16,747 bases of DNA from Ruminococcus sp. (lineage in GTDB: Bacteria > Bacillota > Clostridia > Oscillospirales > Ruminococcaceae), in the NCBI GenBank assembly GCA_019420505.1, contig JAHZHC010000009.1:1-16747 (forward strand), in the 5' to 3' direction. Under the pieces are notes generated by a model. The model searched no databases and was not told the origin of the DNA. It saw nothing but the letters and a program-made list of their open reading frames with translations. A program made the position numbers and the translations under genes. Shown in pieces: positions 6,654 through 13,866 of the stretch; the stretch's first letter is position 1, and each line of letters starts with the position of its first letter.

Positions 6654-7913
6654 TTATTTTTCTTTTAGTTGAATGGTTATTACTTTGGTATTATCGTTTT
6701 CCACAATTGAATATTCATCAGTGGAAACCTGTACGCCGATTTCATTAACTGCATTTTCAAGTATAGAAAAAAAGCCTGAATTATTATCAGACTTGTTAAA
6801 CAAATCGTTAATTACTGACTGATATTTTTCTTCAGACTGACATCTGAAGCGAATATATTTTTCTCCGTTCAATAAACATTTCTTAACAATTTGTTCAACA
6901 ACAGATTTACTGTCGTTGTTATCATAGATATATAGTCCTTGTTTTATAAACAAATTTTTATCGGTTTCATTTGCTTTAGGATAGTTCATATATTTATTCG
7001 ATATTGGTTTGTGGTCGCTTTTAACCATGTCATCGCTGACATTAAAATAATCGTATCTGATATAATTATTTCCAAAAAGGTTTATTGGATCATCCCATGT
7101 AGTATCAACATGATACCAGTCGCCGTCAAGGTTAACCATGTTCCACATGTGAGATTGAGTTTTATTCTTTTCGTCCATTGCTTCGCCCAATATATTTATA
7201 CAAGGTATACCTGATTTTTGGCAAAGCATAGCAAACGCTTTGGAGTATCCCTCGCAGACAGCTTTGCCGTCAATCAAACAGCCGTAAGCTGAGTATATGT
7301 TTTTGCCGTTTGCATCATAGCTACAGTTTTGCACAATATAATCATGAAAATATTTGATTTTGTCATATTCAGAAAAGGAGGACGCATTTTGGCATATCTG
7401 ATTTATCTTTTCATTGAGAACAAAAAGCTCTTTCATACCGACTTTTTTGTTTCTGCTGTAGTTCATTTCAAGGCCGGTAACATATCCGTTATCATCTGTG
7501 TATAAGCCGTAATTTCCTGACAATTGATGAATCTCTGAGCATACCGAGGTTAAAAAAGTTAGAAAATCACCAATGTCGTTAACGTTTACAATTCCGCTGT
7601 CAATGTCTATTTCTGTTTGATAGTTCATAATTCCGTTATATATTTCATTAAAAGCGTTTTGTTCTTTTTCTGTAAATGACGATGTATAATAGCTTATATT
7701 TTGTGAATAGTCAGTTATATTATAAGAGGATTCAAATTTGCTCCCAGTTATTTCAGAATCAGATTTATCTGATATATACACTGAGGCAGTGCTCTTATAT
7801 GTTTCGGAGATGTCATTATTATCTTTAATATCTGTTCCCTTGAACATACAGCCGCTGCAGCATAATAAAGCTGCGGCGGCTGATAGACAAATTAATTTAT
7901 TTACTGATATCAT
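6654..7913 (-). CDS. Transglutaminase-like (papain-fold) lipoprotein
   Basis: A 419-residue exported protein. Residues 1-22 form a lipoprotein signal: Lys6, a hydrophobic Ala/Leu stretch and a C-S-G-C box with lipidated Cys22 (the -3 residue Cys is atypical). A low-complexity Ser/Asp/Thr linker follows. The catalytic core of the transglutaminase-like superfamily is complete: Cys220 in AVCEGYSKAF, His255 in SHMWNMV, and Asp270 in YHVDTTWDDP. Such extracellular domains act as cysteine proteases or on cell-wall peptides; the substrate here is unknown. An upstream ATG at 7943 overlaps the previous gene; the ATG at 7913 has AAGGGAG just before it and gives a proper signal peptide. It begins 22 bases after the CBS-domain membrane protein, so the two are likely an operon. 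The C-terminal 130 residues are not recognised. Confidence 0.88.
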   Translation of the reverse strand: MISVNKLICLSAAAALLCCSGCMFKGTDIKDNNDISETYKSTASVYISDKSDSEITGSKFESSYNITDYSQNISYYTSSFTEKEQNAFNEIYNGIMNYQTEIDIDSGIVNVNDIGDFLTFLTSVCSEIHQLSGNYGLYTDDNGYVTGLEMNYSRNKKVGMKELFVLNEKINQICQNASSFSEYDKIKYFHDYIVQNCSYDANGKNIYSAYGCLIDGKAVCEGYSKAFAMLCQKSGIPCINILGEAMDEKNKTQSHMWNMVNLDGDWYHVDTTWDDPINLFGNNYIRYDYFNVSDDMVKSDHKPISNKYMNYPKANETDKNLFIKQGLYIYDNNDSKSVVEQIVKKCLLNGEKYIRFRCQSEEKYQSVINDLFNKSDNNSGFFSILENAVNEIGVQVSTDEYSIVENDNTKVITIQLKEK

Positions 7914-7935
7914 TATTTCTCCCTTGGTAAATAGT

Positions 7936-9297
7936 TTATTCATGTTCAGTTAGAACTTCTTTCTTTTTTATAACTGCACGAAGTTTTTCAATTCTGTTAT
8001 CCTTAGTTTTTATTATTGAGAATTCGATGTTTTCCCAAGTTAACTCAGGGTTTTGCCCATCCTCCGGAATATAACCCAAAAGATCAGTAACGAAACCTCC
8101 TATAGTATCATAATCCTCGTTATCAGGCAGCTTTTTGCCCAATATTTCCATTACTTCTTCAGGATCTGCACTTCCTAAAATATCAAAAGTATTAGGAGTA
8201 ATTTCCTGAATTTCTTCATCTTCATCGTCATATTCGTCCTGAATATTTCCTACAATGGATTCGAGCAGATCTTCCATGGTTACGATTCCTGCGGTTCCGC
8301 CGTATTCATCAACAACGACAGCAATATGATTTTTTTGAGATGTAAAATATTCAAATAGTTCGCCGCAGCTATTGCTTTCGGGAACATATTTTATTTCTCT
8401 AATAAAATCCTTCAGCTTCATTTTTTCAGGGGCTTCAGATAAAACAAGAGTTAAAAGGTCTTTTGCAAAAATTACTCCGCAGATATTATCAATACTATCT
8501 TCATACACAGGAATTCTTGAAAAGCCTTCATTAATAGCAATTTCAACTGCTTTTTTTACCGATGATTTTATTTCTACTGCAACGACTTCAGTTCGATGAG
8601 TCATAACATCACTGATTTCCAAATCATCAAATTCAAAAATATTGCTGATCATTTCGGCCTGAGCTTCTTCTATTCCGCCTGTTTCATTTACGGCGTCAAC
8701 CATCATAAGAATTTCTTCTTCAGTTACCGAATCATGTTCATTTTTTGTTTTTATACCAAATAGCTTTAAAAATGCGGTTGTGATTCCTGATGCTATTATT
8801 TCAAGCGGCAGAAATACAGCAAGAAATATTCTGTAAAGTCCGCTGATATTTAAAATAAATCTGTCGCTTATCTTTCCGCCGGAGCAAAGCCGCTTCGGTA
8901 GGTTCAAGCCAAAAACAGTTATTACCATGGCAAGTATACATATAATAATGAAGAAAGTGAGCAGATTAATCGCAAAATGACCCCATTTTGGTTCAGTTGC
9001 AAAGCTGAAAATGTCTAAGAAAATTTTTCTTAGGGGAACAAAAAAATAAGCAGTAGCGCTTGCAGAGAGAATAATTATCATAATTGCTCTTGAAATAAGA
9101 TTTGTCATGACCAATCTGTTTGGTTTATCAACAAGCTTTTTAAGGTGTTTTCCGTGTTTTGATTGCCCAGTCAGCTTCTTGAGTTTTGAATCACTTATTT
9201 CAATAATTGCATTTTCGCATACTGTAAAGAAGAACATTAAAATTATAATTATCGCACAAATAATAAAGCCTTGCCACAATCGCCCGGCATCGTCCAT
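7936..9297 (-). CDS. CNNM/CorC-HlyC family membrane protein with paired CBS domains
   Basis: A 453-residue protein with the family's order. An N-terminal transmembrane (DUF21/CNNM) domain has hydrophobic segments at about 8-28, 64-88, 108-132 and 150-180. Two CBS motifs follow (about 230-290 and 297-352), with VMTHRTEVVAV and VVVDEYGGTAGIVTMEDLLE. An acidic stretch (354-364) precedes a CorC/HlyC domain (about 368-446) with DTIGGFVTDLLGYIPEDG. Relatives, often labelled hemolysin, are implicated in Mg2+ or Co2+ export and in magnesium homeostasis. The membrane domain diverges from the usual G-E-x-x-P-K motif: here it reads GLNLPK (130-135), with Leu in place of Glu. The start at 9297 follows AAAGGA. 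First gene of a two-gene unit with the transglutaminase-like lipoprotein. Confidence 0.93.
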   Translation of the reverse strand: MDDAGRLWQGFIICAIIIILMFFFTVCENAIIEISDSKLKKLTGQSKHGKHLKKLVDKPNRLVMTNLISRAIMIIILSASATAYFFVPLRKIFLDIFSFATEPKWGHFAINLLTFFIIICILAMVITVFGLNLPKRLCSGGKISDRFILNISGLYRIFLAVFLPLEIIASGITTAFLKLFGIKTKNEHDSVTEEEILMMVDAVNETGGIEEAQAEMISNIFEFDDLEISDVMTHRTEVVAVEIKSSVKKAVEIAINEGFSRIPVYEDSIDNICGVIFAKDLLTLVLSEAPEKMKLKDFIREIKYVPESNSCGELFEYFTSQKNHIAVVVDEYGGTAGIVTMEDLLESIVGNIQDEYDDEDEEIQEITPNTFDILGSADPEEVMEILGKKLPDNEDYDTIGGFVTDLLGYIPEDGQNPELTWENIEFSIIKTKDNRIEKLRAVIKKKEVLTEHE

Positions 9298-9349
9298 AAA
9301 TCATCGTCCTTTTAAATTTATTTGAGAAAAATTATTACTTCTTATAATA

Positions 9350-9379
9350 AGTTTACACTATAAAACACCATTTTGTCAA
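9350..9379 (-). promoter_or_regulatory. Promoter of the CNNM-family/lipoprotein unit
   Basis: Minus strand: a perfect -35 TTGACA (9379-9374), 18 bp, then TAAACT (9355-9350), about 50 bp upstream of the ATG at 9297. The -10 matches four of six bases. Confidence 0.6.
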
Positions 9380-9455
9380 TAGGAATATCAATAACTATTA
9401 ATTTCAACCGGGTAATTAAAACCCCAGACGAAAGGGGAAGTTATAGTAATATTCA

Positions 9456-9501
9456 TAATAAAAGCAACAGGCAGACGTAATTTGTCTGCCTGTTGTATTT
9501 T
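9456..9501. terminator. Strong terminator, mainly for the minus-strand anchor-A unit
   Basis: A perfect 12-bp stem CAACAGGCAGAC (9465-9476) with GTCTGCCTGTTG (9484-9495) and a 7-base loop. On the minus strand it follows the small peptide gene by ten bases and is trailed by CTTTTATTATG; on the + strand the tail is TATTTTT. A weaker CCCC/GGGG hairpin with a T tail (9422-9437, minus) follows and may act as backup. Confidence 0.86.
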
Positions 9502-9505
9502 TAAA

Positions 9506-9655
9506 TTATTCATCTTCACCCCATGGATCGGGAGTTACTACATCGGTAAGCGCTTGCGTTATACCTGTTGGTACAGATACTTCTTTGTTGCTTGACGTTA
9601 TAACGTCCTCGGTTTCAAATTCATAAATTTCCATAGAAGGTTTTTTATATTTCAT
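9506..9655 (-). CDS. 49-residue acidic peptide gene, uncharacterised
   Basis: A short frame, MKYKKPSMEIYEFET... ending in TPDPWGEDE, with a full GGAGGAG ribosome site (9671-9665) nine bases before the ATG. It starts 23 bases after the stop of the anchor-A protein and ends ten bases before a strong terminator, so it is the last cistron of that transcript. The N-terminal pattern (M-K-x-x-K-P-x-M-E-[IV]-x-x-[FL]-E-x-E-D-V-I-T-[TS]-S) is one I associate with many short, unannotated Clostridia ORFs; no function is established. There is no signal peptide or membrane segment and no cysteine. The basic start and acidic, Pro/Trp-containing tail could suit a peptide precursor or a small binding partner, but this is speculation. 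Confidence 0.72.
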   Translation of the reverse strand: MKYKKPSMEIYEFETEDVITSSNKEVSVPTGITQALTDVVTPDPWGEDE

Positions 9656-9678
9656 ATCATTTTTCTCCTCCGTTTTTA

Positions 9679-11715
9679 CTATTGTATTTGTGATGTTGTA
9701 ATTCCTGCAAGGCCCTCTGAAAATACTACTTTGTATATTCCGTTTTCCTTGTAGATAAGGAACGATCTTGCATATCGGCTTACTCCGTTCTTCATTCCCG
9801 TCAAGGACATAAGAACTTGGTTGTTTGCGTTTTCATACAACTGATCCTTCCGTGCTGTTGATACAGCAGTTTTAACAGGCAGATTAGTCAATGATATTTC
9901 TGATACGGTTACATTTGTAAGATCTTCTATGCTGGACTGTGTTGGAGTGAAGATTAAGCCGGCCGATATAAATTCTACATTATTAGGAATATAGAAAGCG
10001 CAGTTAAAAGTAATTTTATGATAGTTTGTATCAGATGTCTCAAATCCGAATTCTTGTACATCGTTTGATATAAATGCTGCCGGTGTTATTGTTGCTTCTT
10101 CCTCTGAATATACTGCCTCGAAATCTGCATCACACCATGTACTGAAAAATATCGTATTGTCATATGAATAAACCATTCCGTTTAAGCTCCAATATTGAAA
10201 AGAACCGTAGGAGTTGGTTTCCGGAGCAGACAGTTTTATCTGTTCATAGTTTGCGAATTTGTAAGTATCTTTTTTATCAAGCTTGTAGTTATAATCAGTA
10301 TCATTTTTATTTTCCATTACATATACGCTTCCGTTTGTTACAGTGAGCGTATAAGGATCATCCGGAATTTCATAAATAGCTTTAAATGTGATTAATTGAC
10401 CTGCCGGATATCGTGTTTCTTCTAATTTGTTACAGATATCGTCAATGTCGTCTCCTCTTATCTCTCTTTTAACACTTCCATCGTCATTAAGCTCCTGCCA
10501 GCCTATAAGATTATAACCCTGGACATTAAGAAATCGTGGTGCTTTTGGGGTAAAATAAACAATTGATCTTAGTTTTGTAACTTTTGAGAACTCATTGGTC
10601 ATCAGATCGTTGCCGAAATCATCTGTGTAATGAAATTTGCATTTTGAAACATTTAAATCAAGTTCAGAGGAACTATCATCTTTAGTGGAAACATCTGATG
10701 CTTCATTATTTGAATCATCCTGAGGCAAAAATTTCAATGAAAGATAGCTGAAAAAATGTCCTTCGGAGTTAGAATAAATGCTGTTTGCTATAATTCCGCC
10801 TTCATAATTTCCTCCTAAAAGTTCAATGTGAGCATTCGGGGCAGCGATATGTCCTGCTAATCTTTCCAGTGAGATATTGCCTTGTGCGTCAGGGAAATTC
10901 CAAATAAGAGTCATTCCGTTGAGATTTACCTGACCGCCTTGTTCACATCCGATAAGATTTTTGAAAGAATTATCATTGCTTAATTCTTTTCCATTGATGC
11001 AAATGCGCTTTTTTCCGCTTCCGGGATTGCTGTAGCCAAATGTAATATTTATATCTTTATCGTTTACTCCCGTGATAGATACGCTGTAATTTCCATTTGA
11101 TAATTGGTCGGTTCCATCAACACCGATAAAGTTAATTAAATCAATTTGTTCATATATAGAATAGGGAATATTATAGTTTTTATGTTTTGAAAGATCTAAT
11201 GTAACCTCGCTGAATGACCAGGCGTTTTCAGACATCTTACAGTCATTGATTGATACTGTGTAAGAATTTTTAGAAATTTCATTACATTCAGACTGAATTT
11301 TATCAAATATATCTGCAAAATTAATATAATCCGATTTTTGGGCGAAATTTGAAACATTGATATTGCTTTCAGCAGTTGAATAATAACAGTTTGTATTTTT
11401 GAATTTAGAATATTCTTCATTCATTAAATTACCTGCTGCGAAGTTGCCTGCTTTAATTACATGGTTCAAATACGAGGGGACAATGCTTATATCACCCCAT
11501 GATTCTATTTCTGCTGAACCTCCTGCGGCAATACCTCCAACGACATGACTTTGAATATTAATATTATTCTTTGCAAAAATCTGATAGTTTGTAAGAGTGT
11601 TTTCAATAATGTTCTCCTGTGTCTGCAATTCCGGATTATAAGACGCAAATCCGGTTACAGAAGATGAAAATAAAATAATAAAACTTAAGATTGCTCCGAT
11701 TATTTTTTTCTGCAT
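9679..11715 (-). CDS. Secreted choice-of-anchor A domain protein
   Basis: A 678-residue protein with a Sec signal peptide (MQKKIIGAILSFIILFSSSVTGFAS, cleavage near 24-25). Residues about 38-325 fit the choice-of-anchor A domain: NYQIFAKNNINIQSHVVGGIAAGGSAEI near its start, then TLIWNFPDAQG (269-279), AGHIAAPNAHIELLGGNYEGGIIANS (287-312) and the closing EGHFFSY (318-324). Such domains occur in surface or exported proteins with varied C-terminal anchors; their ligand is mostly unknown. A Ser/Asp-rich linker (331-355) is followed by beta-rich modules (356-440 resembling InlB-type repeats with FHYTDDFGN and GYNLIGWQ; 450-545) and a C-terminal beta domain. No LPXTG signal, dockerin or C-terminal membrane segment is seen, so the anchor, if any, is unfamiliar. 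The ribosome site AGAGGA lies about 13 bases from the ATG, which is unusually far. Co-transcribed with the 49-residue peptide gene. Confidence 0.85.
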   Translation of the reverse strand: MQKKIIGAILSFIILFSSSVTGFASYNPELQTQENIIENTLTNYQIFAKNNINIQSHVVGGIAAGGSAEIESWGDISIVPSYLNHVIKAGNFAAGNLMNEEYSKFKNTNCYYSTAESNINVSNFAQKSDYINFADIFDKIQSECNEISKNSYTVSINDCKMSENAWSFSEVTLDLSKHKNYNIPYSIYEQIDLINFIGVDGTDQLSNGNYSVSITGVNDKDINITFGYSNPGSGKKRICINGKELSNDNSFKNLIGCEQGGQVNLNGMTLIWNFPDAQGNISLERLAGHIAAPNAHIELLGGNYEGGIIANSIYSNSEGHFFSYLSLKFLPQDDSNNEASDVSTKDDSSSELDLNVSKCKFHYTDDFGNDLMTNEFSKVTKLRSIVYFTPKAPRFLNVQGYNLIGWQELNDDGSVKREIRGDDIDDICNKLEETRYPAGQLITFKAIYEIPDDPYTLTVTNGSVYVMENKNDTDYNYKLDKKDTYKFANYEQIKLSAPETNSYGSFQYWSLNGMVYSYDNTIFFSTWCDADFEAVYSEEEATITPAAFISNDVQEFGFETSDTNYHKITFNCAFYIPNNVEFISAGLIFTPTQSSIEDLTNVTVSEISLTNLPVKTAVSTARKDQLYENANNQVLMSLTGMKNGVSRYARSFLIYKENGIYKVVFSEGLAGITTSQIQ

Positions 11716-11757
11716 GATATTGTTATGATCCTCTCTTCAATATTTTTAACCCCTTAT

Positions 11758-11785
11758 AATATAAAAGTAGGTTTTCTGATGTTAA
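11758..11785 (-). promoter_or_regulatory. Probable proximal promoter of the anchor-A gene
   Basis: Minus strand: TTAACA (11785-11780, five of six matches), 16 bp, TATATT (11763-11758, five of six), about 43 bp upstream of the ATG at 11715. A second, stronger promoter farther upstream (12098-12070) could also feed this gene. Confidence 0.55.
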
Positions 11786-11802
11786 CAGTAAATTTAATAT
11801 GG

Positions 11803-11837
11803 GGAATAAGCATTAATTTATTAAATTTGCTTATTCC
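11803..11837. repeat. Perfect 10-bp inverted repeat upstream of the anchor-A gene
   Basis: GGAATAAGCA (11803-11812) and TGCTTATTCC (11828-11837) form a perfect inverted repeat with a 15-base AT-rich centre that can itself pair partly. There is no T run on either side, so it does not look like an intrinsic terminator. It lies 18 bp upstream of the proximal -35 box, where it could be an operator or an RNA structure in a leader from the distal promoter. Confidence 0.6.
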
Positions 11838-12069
11838 GAATTATAAGAACAAGTCTAAATATTTACTATAGTTGGGTAGAAACTTTTTGGCGCATTTAAT
11901 ATTAAGGATTATTTTCTCTGTAGTATCAATACTTTGGGTATACAAACTTAACAAACAACGCATAAATTCCTGTAAATAACAACCATAGTGCTTGTTATAA
12001 ACATTTAAAACTATAAAAAACATAAAAGTCTGATAAAGTATAAATGTTAAAAATTTGGCCAACAATGAT
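11838..12069 (-). other. Region without a convincing gene, probably transcribed
   Basis: This AT-rich stretch lies just downstream of the strong minus-strand promoter at 12098-12070 and upstream of the anchor-A gene. An open frame ends at 11841. Its only start with any ribosome site after the promoter is the ATG at 11963 (AGGAA three to four bases away, too close), giving 40 residues (MRCLLSLYTQSIDTTEKIIL...); an ATG at 12023 has none. It may be a long 5' leader, a small RNA or a tiny gene; I cannot decide. Confidence 0.35.
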
Positions 12070-12098
12070 AGTATAGCGGATTTTCCGCTAAAAGTCAA
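12070..12098 (-). promoter_or_regulatory. Strong sigma-A promoter with a palindromic operator in its spacer
   Basis: Minus strand: TTGACT (12098-12093), exactly 17 bp, TATACT (12075-12070). Within the spacer and touching the -10 is the palindrome TAGCGGATTTTCCGCTA (12074-12090), two perfect 7-bp arms around TTT. A repressor bound there would block polymerase. The XRE gene that starts 83 bp away on the other strand is the natural candidate, and its own promoter must lie in or next to the same segment (TATAAT at 12118-12123 has no good -35). Confidence 0.78.
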
Positions 12099-12180
12099 TA
12101 TAAAATTCATTATCATATATAATAAACTTAATAAATAAAAAAGAATATTTTTGTAAAAATTGACCAATGAGGGGAAGGTT

Positions 12181-12393
12181 ATGTATATTAGAATAAGAAA
12201 TTTAAGAGAGGATGCTGATATGACTCAGACTGAAATTGCAAAGGTTTTAAATTGCAGTCAGCGGGTTTACAGCAATTATGAACGGGGGGATCTGGATATT
12301 CCGACTGAAATACTTATAAAGCTTGCAAACTTCCATGATGTTTCTGTGGATTATATTTTAAATAGAACCGACAATAAGGTTACTAATAAATAA
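12181..12393 (+). CDS. Small XRE-family helix-turn-helix regulator
   Basis: A 70-residue protein that is essentially one Cro/CI-type HTH domain: MYIRIRNLREDADMTQTEIA (1-20), recognition helix CSQRVYSNYERG (27-38), then LDIPTEILIKLANFHDVSVDYILNRT (39-64). This compact form is widespread in Clostridia, usually as an autoregulating repressor. The start is ATG 12181, preceded by AGGGGAAGG; an upstream TTG (12160) lacks a ribosome site. It is transcribed away from the palindrome promoter at 12070-12098 and is followed at once by a terminator hairpin. Its target is not proven; the palindrome is inferred from position and symmetry. Confidence 0.9.
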   Translation: MYIRIRNLREDADMTQTEIAKVLNCSQRVYSNYERGDLDIPTEILIKLANFHDVSVDYILNRTDNKVTNK

Positions 12394-12428
12394 AAAAGAG
12401 CTGACCTAAAAAGGACAGCTCTTAATTA
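12392..12428. terminator. Bidirectional terminator between the XRE gene and gapA
   Basis: Stem AAGAGCTG (12396-12403) with CAGCTCTT (12416-12423), extended inside by CC/GG after one mismatch. On the minus strand it is followed by six T and then ATTTATT, making it a good terminator for the gapA transcript. On the + strand the tail (AATTAATT) is weaker; the stem begins just after the XRE stop. Confidence 0.82.
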
Positions 12429-12449
12429 ATTATAATCTTTACAGTCTGT

Positions 12450-12477
12450 ATTAAGTGAAAATTGATTATCACTTAAT
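12450..12477. repeat. Inverted repeat in the gapA 3' untranslated region
   Basis: ATTAAGTGA (12450-12458) and TCACTTAAT (12469-12477) form a perfect 9-bp stem with a 10-base loop, between the gapA stop and the terminator. There is no T run. It may stabilise the 3' end of the abundant gapA message or be a protein site; nothing more can be said. Confidence 0.5.
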
Positions 12478-12551
12478 CAAACTTTCCACAGCGAGGTCAA
12501 AACCAATGATATTACAAACTAATAACGTGATAAGACCCGTGCGGCCGAGCA

Positions 12552-13589
12552 TTAAGCAAGTTCAGCAAAATACTTGATTGTTCTTACCATCTGGCTTGTG
12601 TATGAGTTCTCATTGTCATACCAAGAAACAACCTGAACTTCATAGAGATCGTCAGCAATCTTAGCAACCATTGTCTGTGTTGCGTCAAAGAGTGAACCGA
12701 ATCTCATTCCGATAACGTCAGAAGAAACAATAGGATCTGTGTTATAACCGAATGATTCGGAAGCAGCAGCCTTCATAGCAGCGTTGATTCCGTCAACTGT
12801 AACATCAGCACCCTTAACAACAGCAGTAAGGATTGTTGTAGAACCTGTTGGAACAGGAACTCTCTGTGCAGAACCGATGAGCTTGCCGTTAAGTTCAGGA
12901 ATAACAAGACCGATTGCCTTAGCAGCACCTGTTGAGTTAGGAACAATGTTAGCAGCACCTGCTCTTGCTCTTCTCATATCACCTTTTCTGTGAGGACCGT
13001 CAAGAATCATCTGGTCACCTGTATAAGCGTGAATTGTTGACATGATACCGCTCTGAATAGGAGCATAATCATTAAGAGCCTTAGCCATAGGAGCCAAGCA
13101 GTTTGTTGTACATGAAGCAGCTGAAATGATTGTATCATCAGCTGTAAGTGTATTTTCATTTACTGAGAAAACGATAGTAGGAAGGTCGTTTCCAGCAGGA
13201 GCTGAAATAACAACTTTCTTAGCGCCGGCATCAATATGAGCCTGAGCTTTAGCCTTTGAGCAATAGAAACCTGTACACTCAAGAACTACGTCAACACCGA
13301 TTTCGCCCCAAGGAAGTTCAGCTGCATTAGCCATAGCATAAATTTTTAAAGTCTTGCCGTCAACAGTGATTGTTCCAGCTTCATCATCAGCTTCAACAGT
13401 GTGAAGATTTTCACCGATTTTACCACAATAACCACCCTGAGCTGTATCGTACTTAAGAAGATCAGCAAGCATTGAAGGCTTAGTCAAATCGTTGATAGCA
13501 ACAACATCATAACCTTCAGCACCAAACATCTGTCTGAATGCAAGACGTCCAATACGTCCAAAACCATTAATTGCGACTTTAACTGCCAT
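12552..13589 (-). CDS. gapA: Glyceraldehyde-3-phosphate dehydrogenase (type I)
   Basis: A 345-residue cytoplasmic glycolytic enzyme oxidising glyceraldehyde-3-phosphate with NAD+ and phosphate to 1,3-bisphosphoglycerate. The N-terminal NAD fold INGFGRIGR (7-15) is followed by AINDL (31-35), whose acidic residue favours NAD. The active site SAASCTTNCLAP (157-168) carries the nucleophile Cys160, and His187 in TIHAYT is the general base. The C-terminal SWYDNE is also present. The start at 13589 follows AGGAGGT; an upstream in-frame ATG overlaps the promoter. Codon choice is more uniform than in its neighbours (for example GTT/GCA/AAC bias), as expected for a highly expressed gene. It stands alone, without pgk or tpiA, and without cggR in view. 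Confidence 0.98.
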   Translation of the reverse strand: MAVKVAINGFGRIGRLAFRQMFGAEGYDVVAINDLTKPSMLADLLKYDTAQGGYCGKIGENLHTVEADDEAGTITVDGKTLKIYAMANAAELPWGEIGVDVVLECTGFYCSKAKAQAHIDAGAKKVVISAPAGNDLPTIVFSVNENTLTADDTIISAASCTTNCLAPMAKALNDYAPIQSGIMSTIHAYTGDQMILDGPHRKGDMRRARAGAANIVPNSTGAAKAIGLVIPELNGKLIGSAQRVPVPTGSTTILTAVVKGADVTVDGINAAMKAAASESFGYNTDPIVSSDVIGMRFGSLFDATQTMVAKIADDLYEVQVVSWYDNENSYTSQMVRTIKYFAELA

Positions 13590-13622
13590 AATTAATTTAC
13601 CTCCTAAAAAAATTCTACTCAT

Positions 13623-13651
13623 ATTATACAACATAAATTATGAATTTGCAA
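13623..13651 (-). promoter_or_regulatory. Sigma-A promoter of gapA
   Basis: Minus strand: TTGCAA (13651-13646), exactly 17 bp, TATAAT (13628-13623), with the transcript starting about 27 bases before the ATG. The boxes are the same as those of the GH130 gene. A T-rich upstream segment may serve as an UP element. Confidence 0.85.
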
Positions 13652-13664
13652 GACCTTTTTATAA

Positions 13665-13714
13665 TTATTGTTATTTTTTTTAAAACAATAATACCTATTG
13701 ATAAAATTATTGTT
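13665..13714. repeat. Three copies of TTATTGTT upstream of the gapA promoter
   Basis: TTATTGTT occurs at 13665-13672 and 13707-13714 on the + strand and as its complement (AACAATAA) at 13684-13691. The outer copies sit in a longer direct repeat AATTATTGTTA (13663-13673, 13705-13715), 42 bp apart, or four helical turns. They lie 14-63 bp upstream of the -35 box. They could bind a regulator, but the DNA is very AT-rich and chance cannot be excluded. Confidence 0.4.
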
Positions 13715-13866
13715 AATAATTCTGCATAGTTATGATACCCCGTTTTTTTAGGAATAAACATAAAAAACGCAAAGTTGGTTAATTAAAGTATTTGCATTAC
13801 AGTACAACCGACAGTAACATAGTTTATTGTATGATGTAGATTATCCTATTTCGTTTTGCCATGTCA

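Noticed and set aside
9506..9655. Calling the 49-residue gene a RiPP or bacteriocin precursor
   Set aside because: No double-glycine leader, no cysteine and no modification or export genes nearby; only the small size supports the idea.
11841..12167. A 108-residue hydrophobic minus-strand frame
   Set aside because: Its TTG start lies upstream of the strong promoter at 12098-12070 and has no ribosome site; the promoter and palindrome lie inside it. The Phe/Leu/Ile/Tyr composition is what AT-rich noise gives. Only a short 3' part could conceivably be translated.
13741..13769. CGTTTTTT/AAAAAACG inverted repeat as terminator of the propeller-like operon
   Set aside because: The stem is nearly all A-T and there is no T run after it on the minus strand. 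A nearby GTCGGTT...AACCAAC pairing has a mismatch and a 26-base loop. No convincing terminator was found between 13635 and 13866.
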